64,000 nt of DNA from Viola odorata (lineage: Eukaryota > Streptophyta > Magnoliopsida > Malpighiales > Violaceae). The position numbers and the translations under genes were made by a program. The stretch lies in contig OY829544.1 of NCBI GenBank assembly GCA_963691705.1, positions 2,363,501-2,427,500 on the forward strand, written 5' to 3'. This document shows, one piece after another, positions 28,943 through 43,051 of the stretch. The notes below the pieces were generated by a model. That model was not told the DNA's origin. It did no database searches and saw nothing but the letters and a program-made list of their open reading frames with translations. Within the stretch, counting starts at the first letter, position 1; every line of letters starts with the position of its first letter.

Positions 28943-29808
28943 AATAACTGAACACAAACGGCGACCGAAACGCGAAAACGATGAGTCCGACCGACGCGAA
29001 CTAGTCTCCAAATGCAGGAAAATGACCTGACAGATAATGATGCAAGAGAATAAACAAAATAAATACCGAAACTGCCAAATGGAAACTATTTTTCATCTAC
29101 CTGACCATAAGAATTAAGAACACAGGAAGGAAGAAGCTAAGAACATGAGCGAGTATATGAAGCTACTTACTGACCGATCTGATGCCGAAACGCGAAATCC
29201 CCGAAATGTTGAACCGGTCCGATTTTGGACTGCGAAGAAGAAAGAAGGTTGAAGAGAGTGTGAGTGAGAAGGAACTAGGAAGGAGGATGAAAATGGAAAG
29301 AGGGAGAAAGACTTAAACAAGGAACGAAATACCAGGAATTTTAATATTCTTGAATTTTCGATTTTATTTATCAATTAATTAATTCTTTTTATTCTTTTAA
29401 AAGGGATGAAAAACGGGGAAAATATGGAGAAAAAGAAAAAAACAAAATCCGAAAGCTAAAATTACCCGCGGAGTAGCGCCAACGTGTAGCACGCGTTCGT
29501 CTTGTTGAAAATAGGCCTCCTTTTACTCATATTTACCCATATGCCATTATCTCCTCCAGTTTAAAAAAAACCTTTTATTAATAAAATCAACATCAACAAT
29601 TAGCATTTGACAAATACATCAATTATAATTAGTATAGGTAGGTAGTGGAAATATTTTTATGTTTAAAAGTATTTAGATCTATTGTTTTATTATTTCTATT
29701 AATATTTAGATCAAATAATTTGAAATTGAATTTCACTAGAATTGTAACCATATGATTAAAATTGCTCTTACTAATTAATTCATGCAAAATGAGAGCCCTT
29801 TTGTTTAG
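28943..29808 (-). promoter_or_regulatory. Leader and promoter region of DHFR-TS
   Basis: An acceptor (CTGTCAG, minus strand, near 29027) lies upstream of the start, so at least one leader intron is likely, with a pyrimidine-rich leader up to about 29330. No gene is seen between here and the hAT element. Confidence 0.45.
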
Positions 29809-29816
29809 GATATGAT

Positions 29817-32800
29817 AGGGGGTGTCAAAATGGGTCTGACCCGATGGGTCGACCCGTACCCGACCCTCAATTTGACCCGCCGAGTCATCATTTTTTGACC
29901 CGTTGAATAAAGGGTCAGAAACGGGTCGACCCATCTGACCCGTTTAAAATTTTAAACAAAAAACCCTCATCCTCTCCATTTCCTCGCTTTCCACCGCCGT
30001 CTCTGCTACTGCTTCCCATTTTGTTCTCATCTCCTCTGACACCTTGTTTCTACTCATTTCCCTCTCAATTTCAGATCCCTCTCCTCCTCTGCTGCCTTAC
30101 TAAACAAAATACTCCCAACCCAATCACCAAAACCATCTCACCAAACCCATCTTACTAAACCCACCTCACTTTTCTTTCTCTCACAGCTTTTCTATTTCAT
30201 CAGAAACGCGGGCTTGTTTCTTATGGGATTTTCGCACTCACCTTGTTACCGGTAAGCCAACAATTCTTTTCTCACTTGTCTTTTTAGTTTCTTAGTTTTA
30301 TAAAATTATGTTTTTTAGATCTGCCCTTTTCATGGTTTCTTCAGATAAATTCATTCTGGGGTGAGGCAGAAGTTGTTGGATTCGATTGTCTTTGATTTTC
30401 CCTTGCGTTAATCTCACTTGCTCGTCAGATTAAGCTTCGGTAAGTTTATTGAAATCTAAATTTCTTGTCTATAATATCCATTCTGGTTGGAGGTTTCTTT
30501 TTCGCAAATTCAAATTAGTGGAGAATAAAGTGAGTCTGTCATTCTTTGCAAAGTATAGGCAAGAATTAAGGAAGTACTGTAGTATGTAAGATGAAGTTGA
30601 GAGGAGATGTATTTGAATCTTTTGAATAGTAGCAGTTTAGTAGTTTAGTTGGATGGATTGTTTTGTGTAAGAGTGTAGAAAACAGTAAATCCAAGTCAAA
30701 ATTGACCAAGTAGTACTGTACATAAATGACAATAGCTGGTGGTGTGATAAAAGCAGCTCTGCTTTTTCATCTTTTTCCTTTCCTAATCTTGTTTGTTTGC
30801 TGATTTATGATTTGAGTGTTCTTTTTTGTGTTTATGCCGATTGTTCTTGTTCTTGACATGTGTGTAGCAGTAATGTCACTTAATGTCCATGAAAGGAAAA
30901 AAAGAAAGTATTGTTCAACTTGAAAGTGTTTAAATCAACAATTAAGAATTACTAAGTTTAATTGTTAAATAAAAAGTTATGTTATGTTACAGCCGAAGCT
31001 CGGTAAGCAATGGTTTAATCACACTGCAGCTAAAAAAACTAAGGGCATCTACTTTTTCAGGTTTTCCTATCAAAGTATAAGCAACTTTACTTGCAGACTG
31101 CAGTGGGTTATAGTGGGAATCTAACTTTTGATTAACATAATAGAAGTGTTCTTGGCGTTCATAATTACGCTACAAATCCAATCTCATAGCTAATCTATAC
31201 CATTATATATATTTTACACCCTTACTAATTTTTTCTAAACCTAAAGCTACCTCACCTCACTAACTAGTGTTATAAATATAATGGTTAATCAATAAATTAG
31301 ATACTACTGCATCATTCTAATTATGTCTTATAGGTGATAAAAATACTAGTAAAAATTTGAATTTAAATTTGAATCTCCCGCCTATAAAAAAAATACTATA
31401 ACATTCTAAATATTAGATATGTACCAACAATATTTATTTAATAAATTATAGGTTCGAGTCGGTGAATACTCATAATTCCCTAACCCGTAACTCGTAAGGG
31501 TGAGTTTAAATGGGTAATATATATATCCATCTGTTTGTAACAGTAATAGCAATCTTTTTTCCAATCTTTGCCGCTTAGATTTAAGTTATTTTAGGGGAAA
31601 GCTCAGTTTTTGCATCATCAATCAGAAACTTATGTACAAAGCTAAAATCAAGAGTCAGTACAAGTTACAGAGATTGTCTAGCATGCACCTATGTGTTACA
31701 AAGCCAAAAACCAGATTAGCAGCAAAACGAAACAGATACAAGAGTGTGGAGTATTTGGTTTCTGGTTTGGTGTCTTCTGCCTCTTTTTTAGCTTCTTATC
31801 GTTTTCCTCTACATTTTTGCAGATGGATAATTCTTTTGAGGTTGAACAAAGTGTGGATGAAATTTTGGGAAATGAGAGTGATGACATGGTTCAGCTAAAC
31901 GCATCTACCTCGGAGTCTTCAGGTACAAAAAAGATGAAGGTCACCTCAATTGTGTGGCAATATTTTGAGGACATGCCACTTGCTGAAGATAAGAAGAGAA
32001 GGGCCAAATGTAAGATATGTAGTACTGTGTACATTTGTGGAGGTAGACATGGTACTAAAAATATGAAACGACACATGGAAAGGTGTCATAGGGATGCAAG
32101 TCAAGGTACTACTTCTATACACAATGATAATTTTGATCAAGATAGATTTAGAGAGTTAGTTGCAGCAACTGTGATTATGCATGATCTCCCTTTTCGGTTT
32201 GTTGAATGGGTGGGAATTAGAGATTTGTTGATTTACTTGCGTAAATATTTACATTTAGTGACTAGAAATACATGCAGATCTGATTGTCTTAAGGTGTACA
32301 ATAGGGAAAAGGATAAGGTACAAATCATGCTAGATGAAACACCTGGTAGAGTTAGTTTGACTTCTGATTGCTGGTCTTCATTGACAACAGATGGCTATAT
32401 ATGTTTGACAGCACATTTTATTGATAGAAATTGGCACCTCCAGAAAAGAATTCTGAATTTTTGCTTCTTGGCTCCTCCTCATAACGGTGTTTCTTTGTGT
32501 TCCAATATAATGACATTCCTAAGGAATTAGAAAATAGATAAAAGAGTAATGTCAATCACATTAGATAATGCTTCTGCGAATTACACCTGTGTTGATTTAT
32601 TGAAGACTAACTTGACTCAAGGAGATGGGATTTTGTTTGGTGGAGAATATATGCATATGCGTTGTTGTGCTCATATTCTTAATTTGATGGTGCAAGATGG
32701 ACCAACCCGACCCGAATTCAACGGGTCGGTGGGTTTGACCAGTCAGGCGGGTCGTTGACGGGTCATGCTGACCCGTGTGACCCTAACATTTGTTTCCTCT

Positions 32801-32957
32801 TTAACGACCAAAACGACGTCGTTTTGATTAACGGGTCAAATGGGTCGGGTCGACCCGCTACCCGGCGGGTCGAAAATGGGTCGGGTCATTTTTGACCCGC
32901 TACCCGGTGGGTCACTGCTAACCGGGTCGGATCGGGTCGACCCGTTTTGACACCCCC
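29817..32957. mobile_element. hAT-superfamily DNA transposon, 3.1 kb, defective
   Basis: The left terminus AGGGGGTGTCAAAATGGGTC and right terminus GACCCGTTTTGACACCCCC are inverted repeats of hAT type. An 8-base target duplication, GATATGAT (29809-29816) and GATATGAC (32958-32965), differs at one base. Both ends are packed with GACCCG/CGGGTC motifs, the usual subterminal binding arrays. Inside is a leader with intron-like breaks and a BED-finger transposase (separate entry) that is cut short by the right end, so the element cannot mobilise itself. Confidence 0.88.
31823..32698 (+). pseudogene. Broken hAT transposase with BED zinc finger
   Basis: The frame opens at an ATG after a TTTTTGCAG acceptor. 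It has an acidic start, a BED finger (CKIC..., HMERCH) and the hAT core with TSDCWSS (first catalytic Asp) and then ITLDNASAN (second Asp), CCAHILNLMV. A TAG at 32528-32530 interrupts the frame between these blocks, and the reading passes straight into the right terminus, so the C-terminal hAT dimerisation domain is missing. It resembles RICESLEEPER/DAYSLEEPER-like transposases; it is not a domesticated gene because it is truncated and stopped. Confidence 0.85.
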
Positions 32958-33532
32958 GATATGACAAAATGTATTTTTAAAGAGAGAGAATTGGACAAGT
33001 GTGACAAGTTATTACCAGATGTCTACAAGCCAAGTTGCATGAGTTGCAGTCCAATTTTCATGTACTTTCAGACCACGTTTTGAACATTGAATCATCTCTT
33101 TGATCAACAAACTCTCGTCGTCACTCACTTTCGGTGCTACACGTCAAGCATTAATGGAGATGTTTACTTGAACATTTTAATTTGAGTTAAGTCATTTTTT
33201 GACACCTGCACTTGATTTGACTGACTCATTTGACATCTCTTTTGTTCAAACGGTTTAAAAGGCACCTCCACTTGAAAGAAATGATTCATTTGACACCTGC
33301 TTTTGACGCCGTCCATCCTACCCCGTTAAACGCTGGCGTGTCACGCCACGTGGCATGACACATCATCAATATGCTGACGTGTCATGACACGTCAGCCAAT
33401 CCAACTCAAATCGAAGTGTAAACGGATCTAAAACAGGTCAAATATCCGGCTCCCTCGCTCCCTTCCCTTCATCTTGAACGATAATTCTCATTTTTCTCTC
33501 TTTCTTTCTGATTAATTAATTAGAGTTTTCTT

Positions 33533-33563
33533 TTCAATTTCAATTTCAATTTCAATTTCAATT
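33533..33563. repeat. TTTCAA microsatellite
   Basis: About five TTTCAA units inside the Mutator-like element near its left arm. Confidence 0.7.
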
Positions 33564-33789
33564 ATAATTAAGTAGGATTTCAACACTAATTAATGTTTGC
33601 AATTTCTCTTTTTTATTTCTTCACTTCATCTTCTACGTCTCTCCCTTCTCTCCATCTTTTTCTCAACACCATAACCATCTCCTGAGTTGAAATAATGGAA
33701 CCAGCCCTTTAAAGACAAATCAGTGATGGTGTTCCCGTTAGAATGGAAGACATATTTGAAATGATTCACAATCAGCCCAGATAAATCAA

Positions 33790-34080
33790 TGATGGATTTT
33801 TTTCATCTTAAAAATGTGTGAACCTAAATTATCAACTCCGCAGGCATAACCAATCGCCTCTTCACAGCCCGCCTCTCTTATCCAGTTCGCTTCAAAGCGA
33901 AAATCTATATGGACCCTCGGAATATCACCAGCCATTTTTTGTGAGTAACGAAACATGATTTGAGCCAACCGAAGCTTCATGTACAACAACTGCCAAAGGG
34001 AAAATTCTCATCCACTCTGCATTAGCAAGACCCCTATCCAATCTCTCCTTCTCGCGGCCCACCACCCAGATCGACGCTCG
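33790..34080 (-). pseudogene. LINE (non-LTR retrotransposon) endonuclease-like fragment, frameshifted
   Basis: On the minus strand one frame reads ERLDRGLANAEWMRIFPLAV, resembling the 'ERLDR...W..LFP' block near the end of plant LINE endonucleases. After a frame change the next frame reads FRFEANWIREAGCEEAI, resembling the 'FRFE..W' block that normally follows. The two are in the right order about 100 bases apart. Frameshifts and missing flanks show it is not functional. It sits wholly inside the Mutator-like element. Confidence 0.6.
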
Positions 34081-34254
34081 TCCCACCACCATTGTCTCCT
34101 CCGCCCCCTCCATGCCACTGCCACCATCATCACTCCCTCGTCTTTCTTCATCTGTCCTACCTCTCCTCCCTCTCAGCCGGCCACCACCACCACCTCTTCC
34201 TCCATGGTTTAGTAGATCTAGATCAAAATATGAACCCGATCTTCCCATAGTTTA

Positions 34255-34305
34255 TCAGATCTAGATCCAGATCTAAATCTGGATCTAAATCCAGATCTAA
34301 ATCCA
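34255..34305. repeat. Degenerate tandem repeat (AGATCTAGATCC-type)
   Basis: Four imperfect 12-base units built on AGATCTAAATCC/GGATCTAAATCT within the Mutator-like element. Confidence 0.7.
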
Positions 34306-34928
34306 TCTCAAAATCTTCGATTCCACTGTTGTAACTCAAGTATTCTGCCATTCATTATAAAATACATGGATGAGAAACCCATTCATATTTGGAAATGAAA
34401 AACAAAAGTGAGACGATGAGATATTTTTTAAAATGAAAAAAAAATGGTTTGTGCGGCTGTGGAAAAAAGTGAGAGGATAAGGATAAGGATTAGGATTAGG
34501 ATTAGGTAAAATGAATGAACGTTTTTTCGGGAACAAGAAATGGAAGAGGCTGAGAGAGATTTGGATGGACAGGTGTGATGGATTCTTCATCTGTAATTTA
34601 TAGGAAGATTAAAAATTTTAAAAAGAAAAAAAGAAGATGAACAACGCTGGCTGGCATGAAGAATGGGATTTCCGGATATTTGACCCGTTTACACCTTGAT
34701 TCGGGTTGGATTTGTTGACGTGACACGTCAGCATGTTGATGACTCGTCGTGCCGCGTGGCGTGACACATTAGCGTTTAACGGGAGAGGATGGACGGCGTT
34801 ACGAGCAGGTGTCAAATGAGTCATTTCGTTCAAGTGGAGGTACTTTTTAAACCGTTTGACCAAAAGAGGTGTCAAATAAGTCGGTCAAATCAAGTGCAGG
34901 TGAAAAAATGACTTAACCCTTTTAATTT

Positions 34929-36317
34929 CTCCGTGCAATGAAGCTACTCACCCATGAATTCATCTCGGCCGTCGATGTCACTCTCTTGACAATTTTGCTT
35001 CATAAAGTTTAAAGAGGTTCTCTTCAAAGCAAGATTCTTCCACGTTTTTTTCCGAACCGAATCTTTAATTTACAATTAATTTTGTTCCTATCAGATCATC
35101 TGTTCACTATACATCAAATCAGTGACCATATATTGAAAGTGAATGCAATTACACTATGAAGATGACAAGATTTATATAGAAATGTCGATTAGCTAAATGT
35201 TGAATAATAAAATAATAAATATGTTTTCAATGTTGTTGAATACAAGTAACTTATGAGAGTATTAGTTTAATTAAAGCATGATTCCTAAATAAACAGGAAA
35301 ATCCAAATTGGGTTGGTCGTTTCTCACAATAATGATTTTTTGATACTTCTCATCAAATTAATATTTTATTATATCATTAGGCAAAAATATGAAAAAGAAC
35401 TTGGTTTTTTTTATAGAAAACATGGCTGGCTGCCAATGGTTTTAGTATCTTGTTTTTGACATTCATGATAACTCTTTTCAAAACCAGTAGATATCAGATC
35501 ATTAACTATTTGCATACTCAAAACTCGAATCGAAAATTGTACTTAAACTAGAACAACTCTATACCAGCTAAACCTTTAGAGCCTCTCACTCAGTCTAATC
35601 TTTAATGCTTCAACCAATTGTCATTATCAATCAAAAACCAAGCATAGTGTAGATTTGAGCGTTACAACCAAAGTAAGAAACATATGGTTGCCCTTTTTTC
35701 CTCTGATGACCAAAAGAAAAGCAAGACATTTTTTTGTGCAACTATCTTCAACGTTTTCTATCATTAATACTACTATGAAAATGAAAAGAAAACAACACTT
35801 GAGCAATAAAGCATTCAAATGCTCCGACGACCCTAGTTCTATGTAAACATCGATATCAAAACAGATTGCCTTATTCGGCAAAATTGGAAGATTTCGTTAC
35901 CCGTTTGCCGAATGCATTGTATCACTAATCTTGGCTTCCACCAATCATCTTAATAGCATTCTCAATATAGATCATCAAACACAAGACGATAGCCAGAAAT
36001 CAGATAACGACAATTTGCACAGATTTTCTGTCATTAGCAAGTACCTTTTCGCATACCTTTCGAAATATTTACCCTAGCTTTTGAACAACCAATTCACCAC
36101 TTATTGACGAAATATCAATTACAAACAGGTTGTTAGATCAGACTTTCCATTATAGAGCTAAGGACTGGCAATCGAGCGGTGAAAGAGTATCATTGAGAGG
36201 AGACAAACACAAGCCAGCAAATTGTAGAGAATGTAAAAATACAGCAGCTACCAAAACTCAAGTACAAAATAAAGTTTCAAACCTAATTGCTCTCATACAA
36301 ATTGATACTGTCTGCAA
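34929..36317. other. Intergenic spacer downstream of the LYSA gene
   Basis: Contains the 3' UTR of the LYSA gene at its right end. The rest is AT-rich DNA with no gene that I can support; frames at 35627-35881 and 35655-35846 overlap on opposite strands and have no family features. Confidence 0.5.
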
Positions 36318-40007
<3,690 letters not shown>

Positions 40008-41755
40008 ATGGCGGGAAGAGAAGTACGGGAGTACACTAATCTCACTGATCCTAAAGGTTATTATCATATCAATTTGTAAAGTCTGGATCCTGTTTTCTTT
40101 CTTACTTTTGTTTTGGAGATTGAAAATGTTAAGTTTTTGTGTTGCAGACAGGAAATTTGGAAAAGGGAAAGATAAGATTGATGATGAAGACATCACTTTC
40201 CAGCGCATGGTTTCCAAGGTTACTCGTTTTTCTTTTCTGTTTCAGTTACCGTCCTGCCTTTCTTTTCTGATAATATGTGCAATGATAGCAAATTTTCAGT
40301 TTAAGTTCGGAGCTTACGCAAGCCCTGCTACATAATCTCTATTCTCTGAGACTTGAGAATGGGGGATCTCTATACTATCATTTTAAATTCTTGTGTTGCT
40401 TGGTCGTTTTGCATCCCAAAAACCTCCCTCACCAGCTCGTGGCTAGTGCCCGTACCGCACGTAGCTTTAGCTCTTTTCCTGCTTTGATAAAATCATGTAT
40501 GATGTGTTTGTGCACTCAACTTTCTGTCTCTCTTTGTTGTGTATGCAATGGCCCTACTCTGAGTAGTGACCTTCTGCTCATCAACTCTTGCTTTCGTCAT
40601 TAAGTTATATGGAATATGCTGGTAGTTTTTGTCTGTTCTGATGACATGCCCTGACAGGGATCTTTTCTTGTCCTCTTGGGAAATTGATGCTAGCAGATGC
40701 AAGAGGTTGCTGGAGAACGTGGAGGCTATCTTCATGGCAGAGGCGGTACCTCTTTCTCTCTCTCTCCCCCCTCCCATCAAGTATCAAGACAGCAGCTCCT
40801 CCCTATCTTGAGTTTCAACTTTACGCATACTCCCTCCCTTTACCTTTGTTTTCTCTTTTAACTATAATCTCCTTCATTTTGTGTAACCCAGCCTTGGACA
40901 GTGATGACTTACTGTATCTCAAAGAGCAGATGGAAGCTGAAGAGGATGCAGAACGTCTGCTACGCCGAACAGAGAAACGAGCATTTGCAGCATTTAAAAT
41001 ATCCTCTCGTTGTTTCCTATTTAATGTCTATAAGCAATATTGTCTCGGGGTCTAAGGTTGCATGCAATGTCTTTTTAGATGTGTAAGGTACATGAGTTTC
41101 AAGATCTTTAAGATGTAAATGGTCAGACATCTGAAAAGGGATTACTTTGTGTTTGATTGAGTTCAGAACTGTCTCACTTCACACTCCCAGTATATGAATG
41201 AAAATGCCTTTGATAAAGAGAGTCGTATTTCACATGAGATAGATATCAGACAAAAGAAGGCCTGAAATTTTACCTATTTGGTTTAAGAGTCAATCCAATG
41301 TTTTCGTATCTTTGTAAAGAACTTTGAGTGTGAACTTCTGTTTTCTCTAACCATTGAGTACAAAGCTGCAGTTTTAGCAGATTCTTCTCCTGCATCAGTT
41401 CCTTTGCCACTTCGTGTTGAACCGAAGCCAAAGAGCGGAATTAGGTATTCCTGGCACAACTCCTGACACATGTTGATAGTTTCTGATTTACTTTCTCGCG
41501 TGTGGTCTGTAAAATTGACATTCTGAAACTTTCTGTAGGCAGCAAGATCTTCTGAAAAAGGTGGTAGCAGTCAAACCTAAGCGGCAGAAAACTTCAGATG
41601 ATGGTGCCTCAGAAAACGTAAAGCCCAAGGTCGAGCAGGAGAAGAAAGAGTGCGTTGTTCCAAACTCAAGCAAGTCAGGTGTGTCTAGTAATGAAAATCC
41701 CGTTCAATCTTTGTTAGGTTTAGCATATGCCGGTTCCGATGACGAAGATGACTAG
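40008..41755 (+). CDS. Conserved plant protein of unknown function, 191 residues, with a U12-type intron
   Basis: Six coding exons: 40008-40056, 40148-40218, 40697-40745, 40892-40998, 41362-41444 and 41539-41755. All phases close. The protein begins MAGREVREYTNLTDPKDRKF, then has IDDEDITFQRMV, GERGGYLHGRGALDSDD, a charged helix LKEQMEAEEDAERLLRR, the block LRVEPKPKSGIRQQDLLKKV and an acidic tail SLLGLAYAGSDDEDD. I believe close relatives exist across plants but I cannot name a function. The Lys/Glu-rich, helix-plus-acidic-tail layout suggests a nuclear protein; that is inference. The fourth intron (40999-41361) starts ATATCCTC and ends AC, with a branch-site-like TTCTCTAAC before it, as in U12 AT-AC introns. 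Confidence 0.85.
40999..41361 (+). other. Candidate U12-type AT-AC intron
   Basis: The intron starts ATATCCTC right after the Lys codon of GCATTTAAA and ends at GAGTAC. A TTTTCTCTAAC branch-like element ends about 10 bases before the terminal AC. Removing it joins AFAAFK to KAAVLADSS in phase 0. No GT-AG choice with the same reading frame is as good. AT-AC introns with this donor are spliced by the minor spliceosome. Confidence 0.8.
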
Positions 41756-43051
41756 GATGTGTAAACTGTACTGGTGCACCGGCACGACGCGTCTGGTCTA
41801 CACCCGAGAGTAGCAATGCTGTTCATCATGACGCGGGATTCCATAACCAGAACTAACTTTCATTGATTTCGATGAGACTAAATAGGAATACAGTTGAAGA
41901 TTTCTTTCTTTGTGATCGTAGTTATTTTCTGTTTTTACCGTTTAATGTAAACAAACAAGTTCTGAATTGCAAGGAAGGATGCTTTCTTTTTGAAAGTTTT
42001 GGAAGTTCTGAATTACATTTGTAACTGAAATTAAAAATCCTTATTTGATATGGTTTCATGGAACACCCTGTAGGATCAGGAATATCCTATGAAACGAAAC
42101 CACAAAAACTAATGAGAAGACGGGTTGTAAACCTTTAACTAAAACTACTGCTTGAAAACCTACTCACACTGGCAAACAAAACTTAGTGGCATAGCATAAC
42201 CCAAAATTTTGACTTCTGCCTTCCAAGCTTAGTGGCATCGCATAGTATATTTGTTTTTTAAAATATGTTAATATAGCCTAATGTTTTCGGCACAACGTTA
42301 ATTGCTTGACACGTGCCACGAGGAACTACATTTAATCTGTACAATAAACAGATCGAACCCATGCCTTTGCTAGCTGTGCTACAACTTCGCATGTCAGTCT
42401 GCAATTTACCTGTATTTTATCTAAAATTGGTAACGAATTTTGCCGGGAAAAAAAGAGAGAGCTTTATAGGCATATCTAATCAGTTAAAGCTATATTTTAT
42501 ATTTTGGTTTGTGTGGGTGCTAGTTATTTTTCTATAAAAGCTGAATTTAGACCATTTCAAGCATGATCTTGGCTGTACAAGTAGCAGACTCGTCCTATTT
42601 TGGGGCCGCATTTGGGAGATTATATTCTAATTTAAATACCTACCTCTCTTTTAATCACTTCATTGTAAGGCTCCTGTCCTATTTTCTAGCCCAAAAAACG
42701 TAAAATTCTCTCTTAATATCTCTAATCTCTGTGTCAAAAATCCATCTTTTTTTCTGGCCTTTGCAATTTTTCATGTACTTTCTTTTCTCCTACTTCATTC
42801 ATAAGTTCTTTTACAGTTCGGTTTGATCCCAAAATGTTTAAGGTTTTTGTGTACAAGCGAATTGTTTAGCTGGTTTTGATTCTTTTTCTTGTTTCTGGTT
42901 TTATGAATTTATGAATTTTTAGAGCTTAATTTAATTTGTTCTTGGTTTGAAAATGCAGGGCTAAGCATAGACGTGAGCAAAAGGGGTAATTAATAGTTGA
43001 TGATCTGCATTTTACGGTCTCAAATTAATCAAAAACTTTCCAGATTTAATC
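41756..43051. other. Intergenic: 3' UTR of the unknown gene and leader of SFH copy 1
   Basis: The left part is the 3' UTR of the gene ending at 41755. From about 42600 the DNA is CT-rich, fitting the SFH leader, with an acceptor (ATGCAG, near 42958) that suggests a leader intron. No extra gene seen. Confidence 0.5.

Larger units (their letters stand above)
33175..34928. mobile_element. Mutator-like element with 9-bp target duplication
   Basis: The body is 33184-34919 (1,736 bases). Identical 9-base duplications TTTTAATTT flank it at 33175-33183 and 34920-34928, the hallmark of Mutator-like elements. Long inverted arms share GTTAAGTCATTTTTT at the tip and GACACCTGCACTTGATTTGA. The arms also share the block with CGCCGTCCATCC and palindromes around GACGTGTCATGACACGTC. 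No transposase is present. The centre holds a LINE endonuclease-like piece and short tandem repeats. Confidence 0.85.

Noticed and set aside
31632..31822. Upstream extension of the transposase frame from 31691
   Set aside because: The ATG at 31823 directly follows a TTTTTGCAG acceptor and the conserved BED protein begins there; upstream sequence looks like intron and leader.
34474..34506. Interstitial telomere-like run (GGATAAGGATTAGGATTAGG)
   Set aside because: The unit is TTAGGA or AAGGAT, not the plant telomere TTTAGGG, and it lies inside a transposon, so it is a plain microsatellite.
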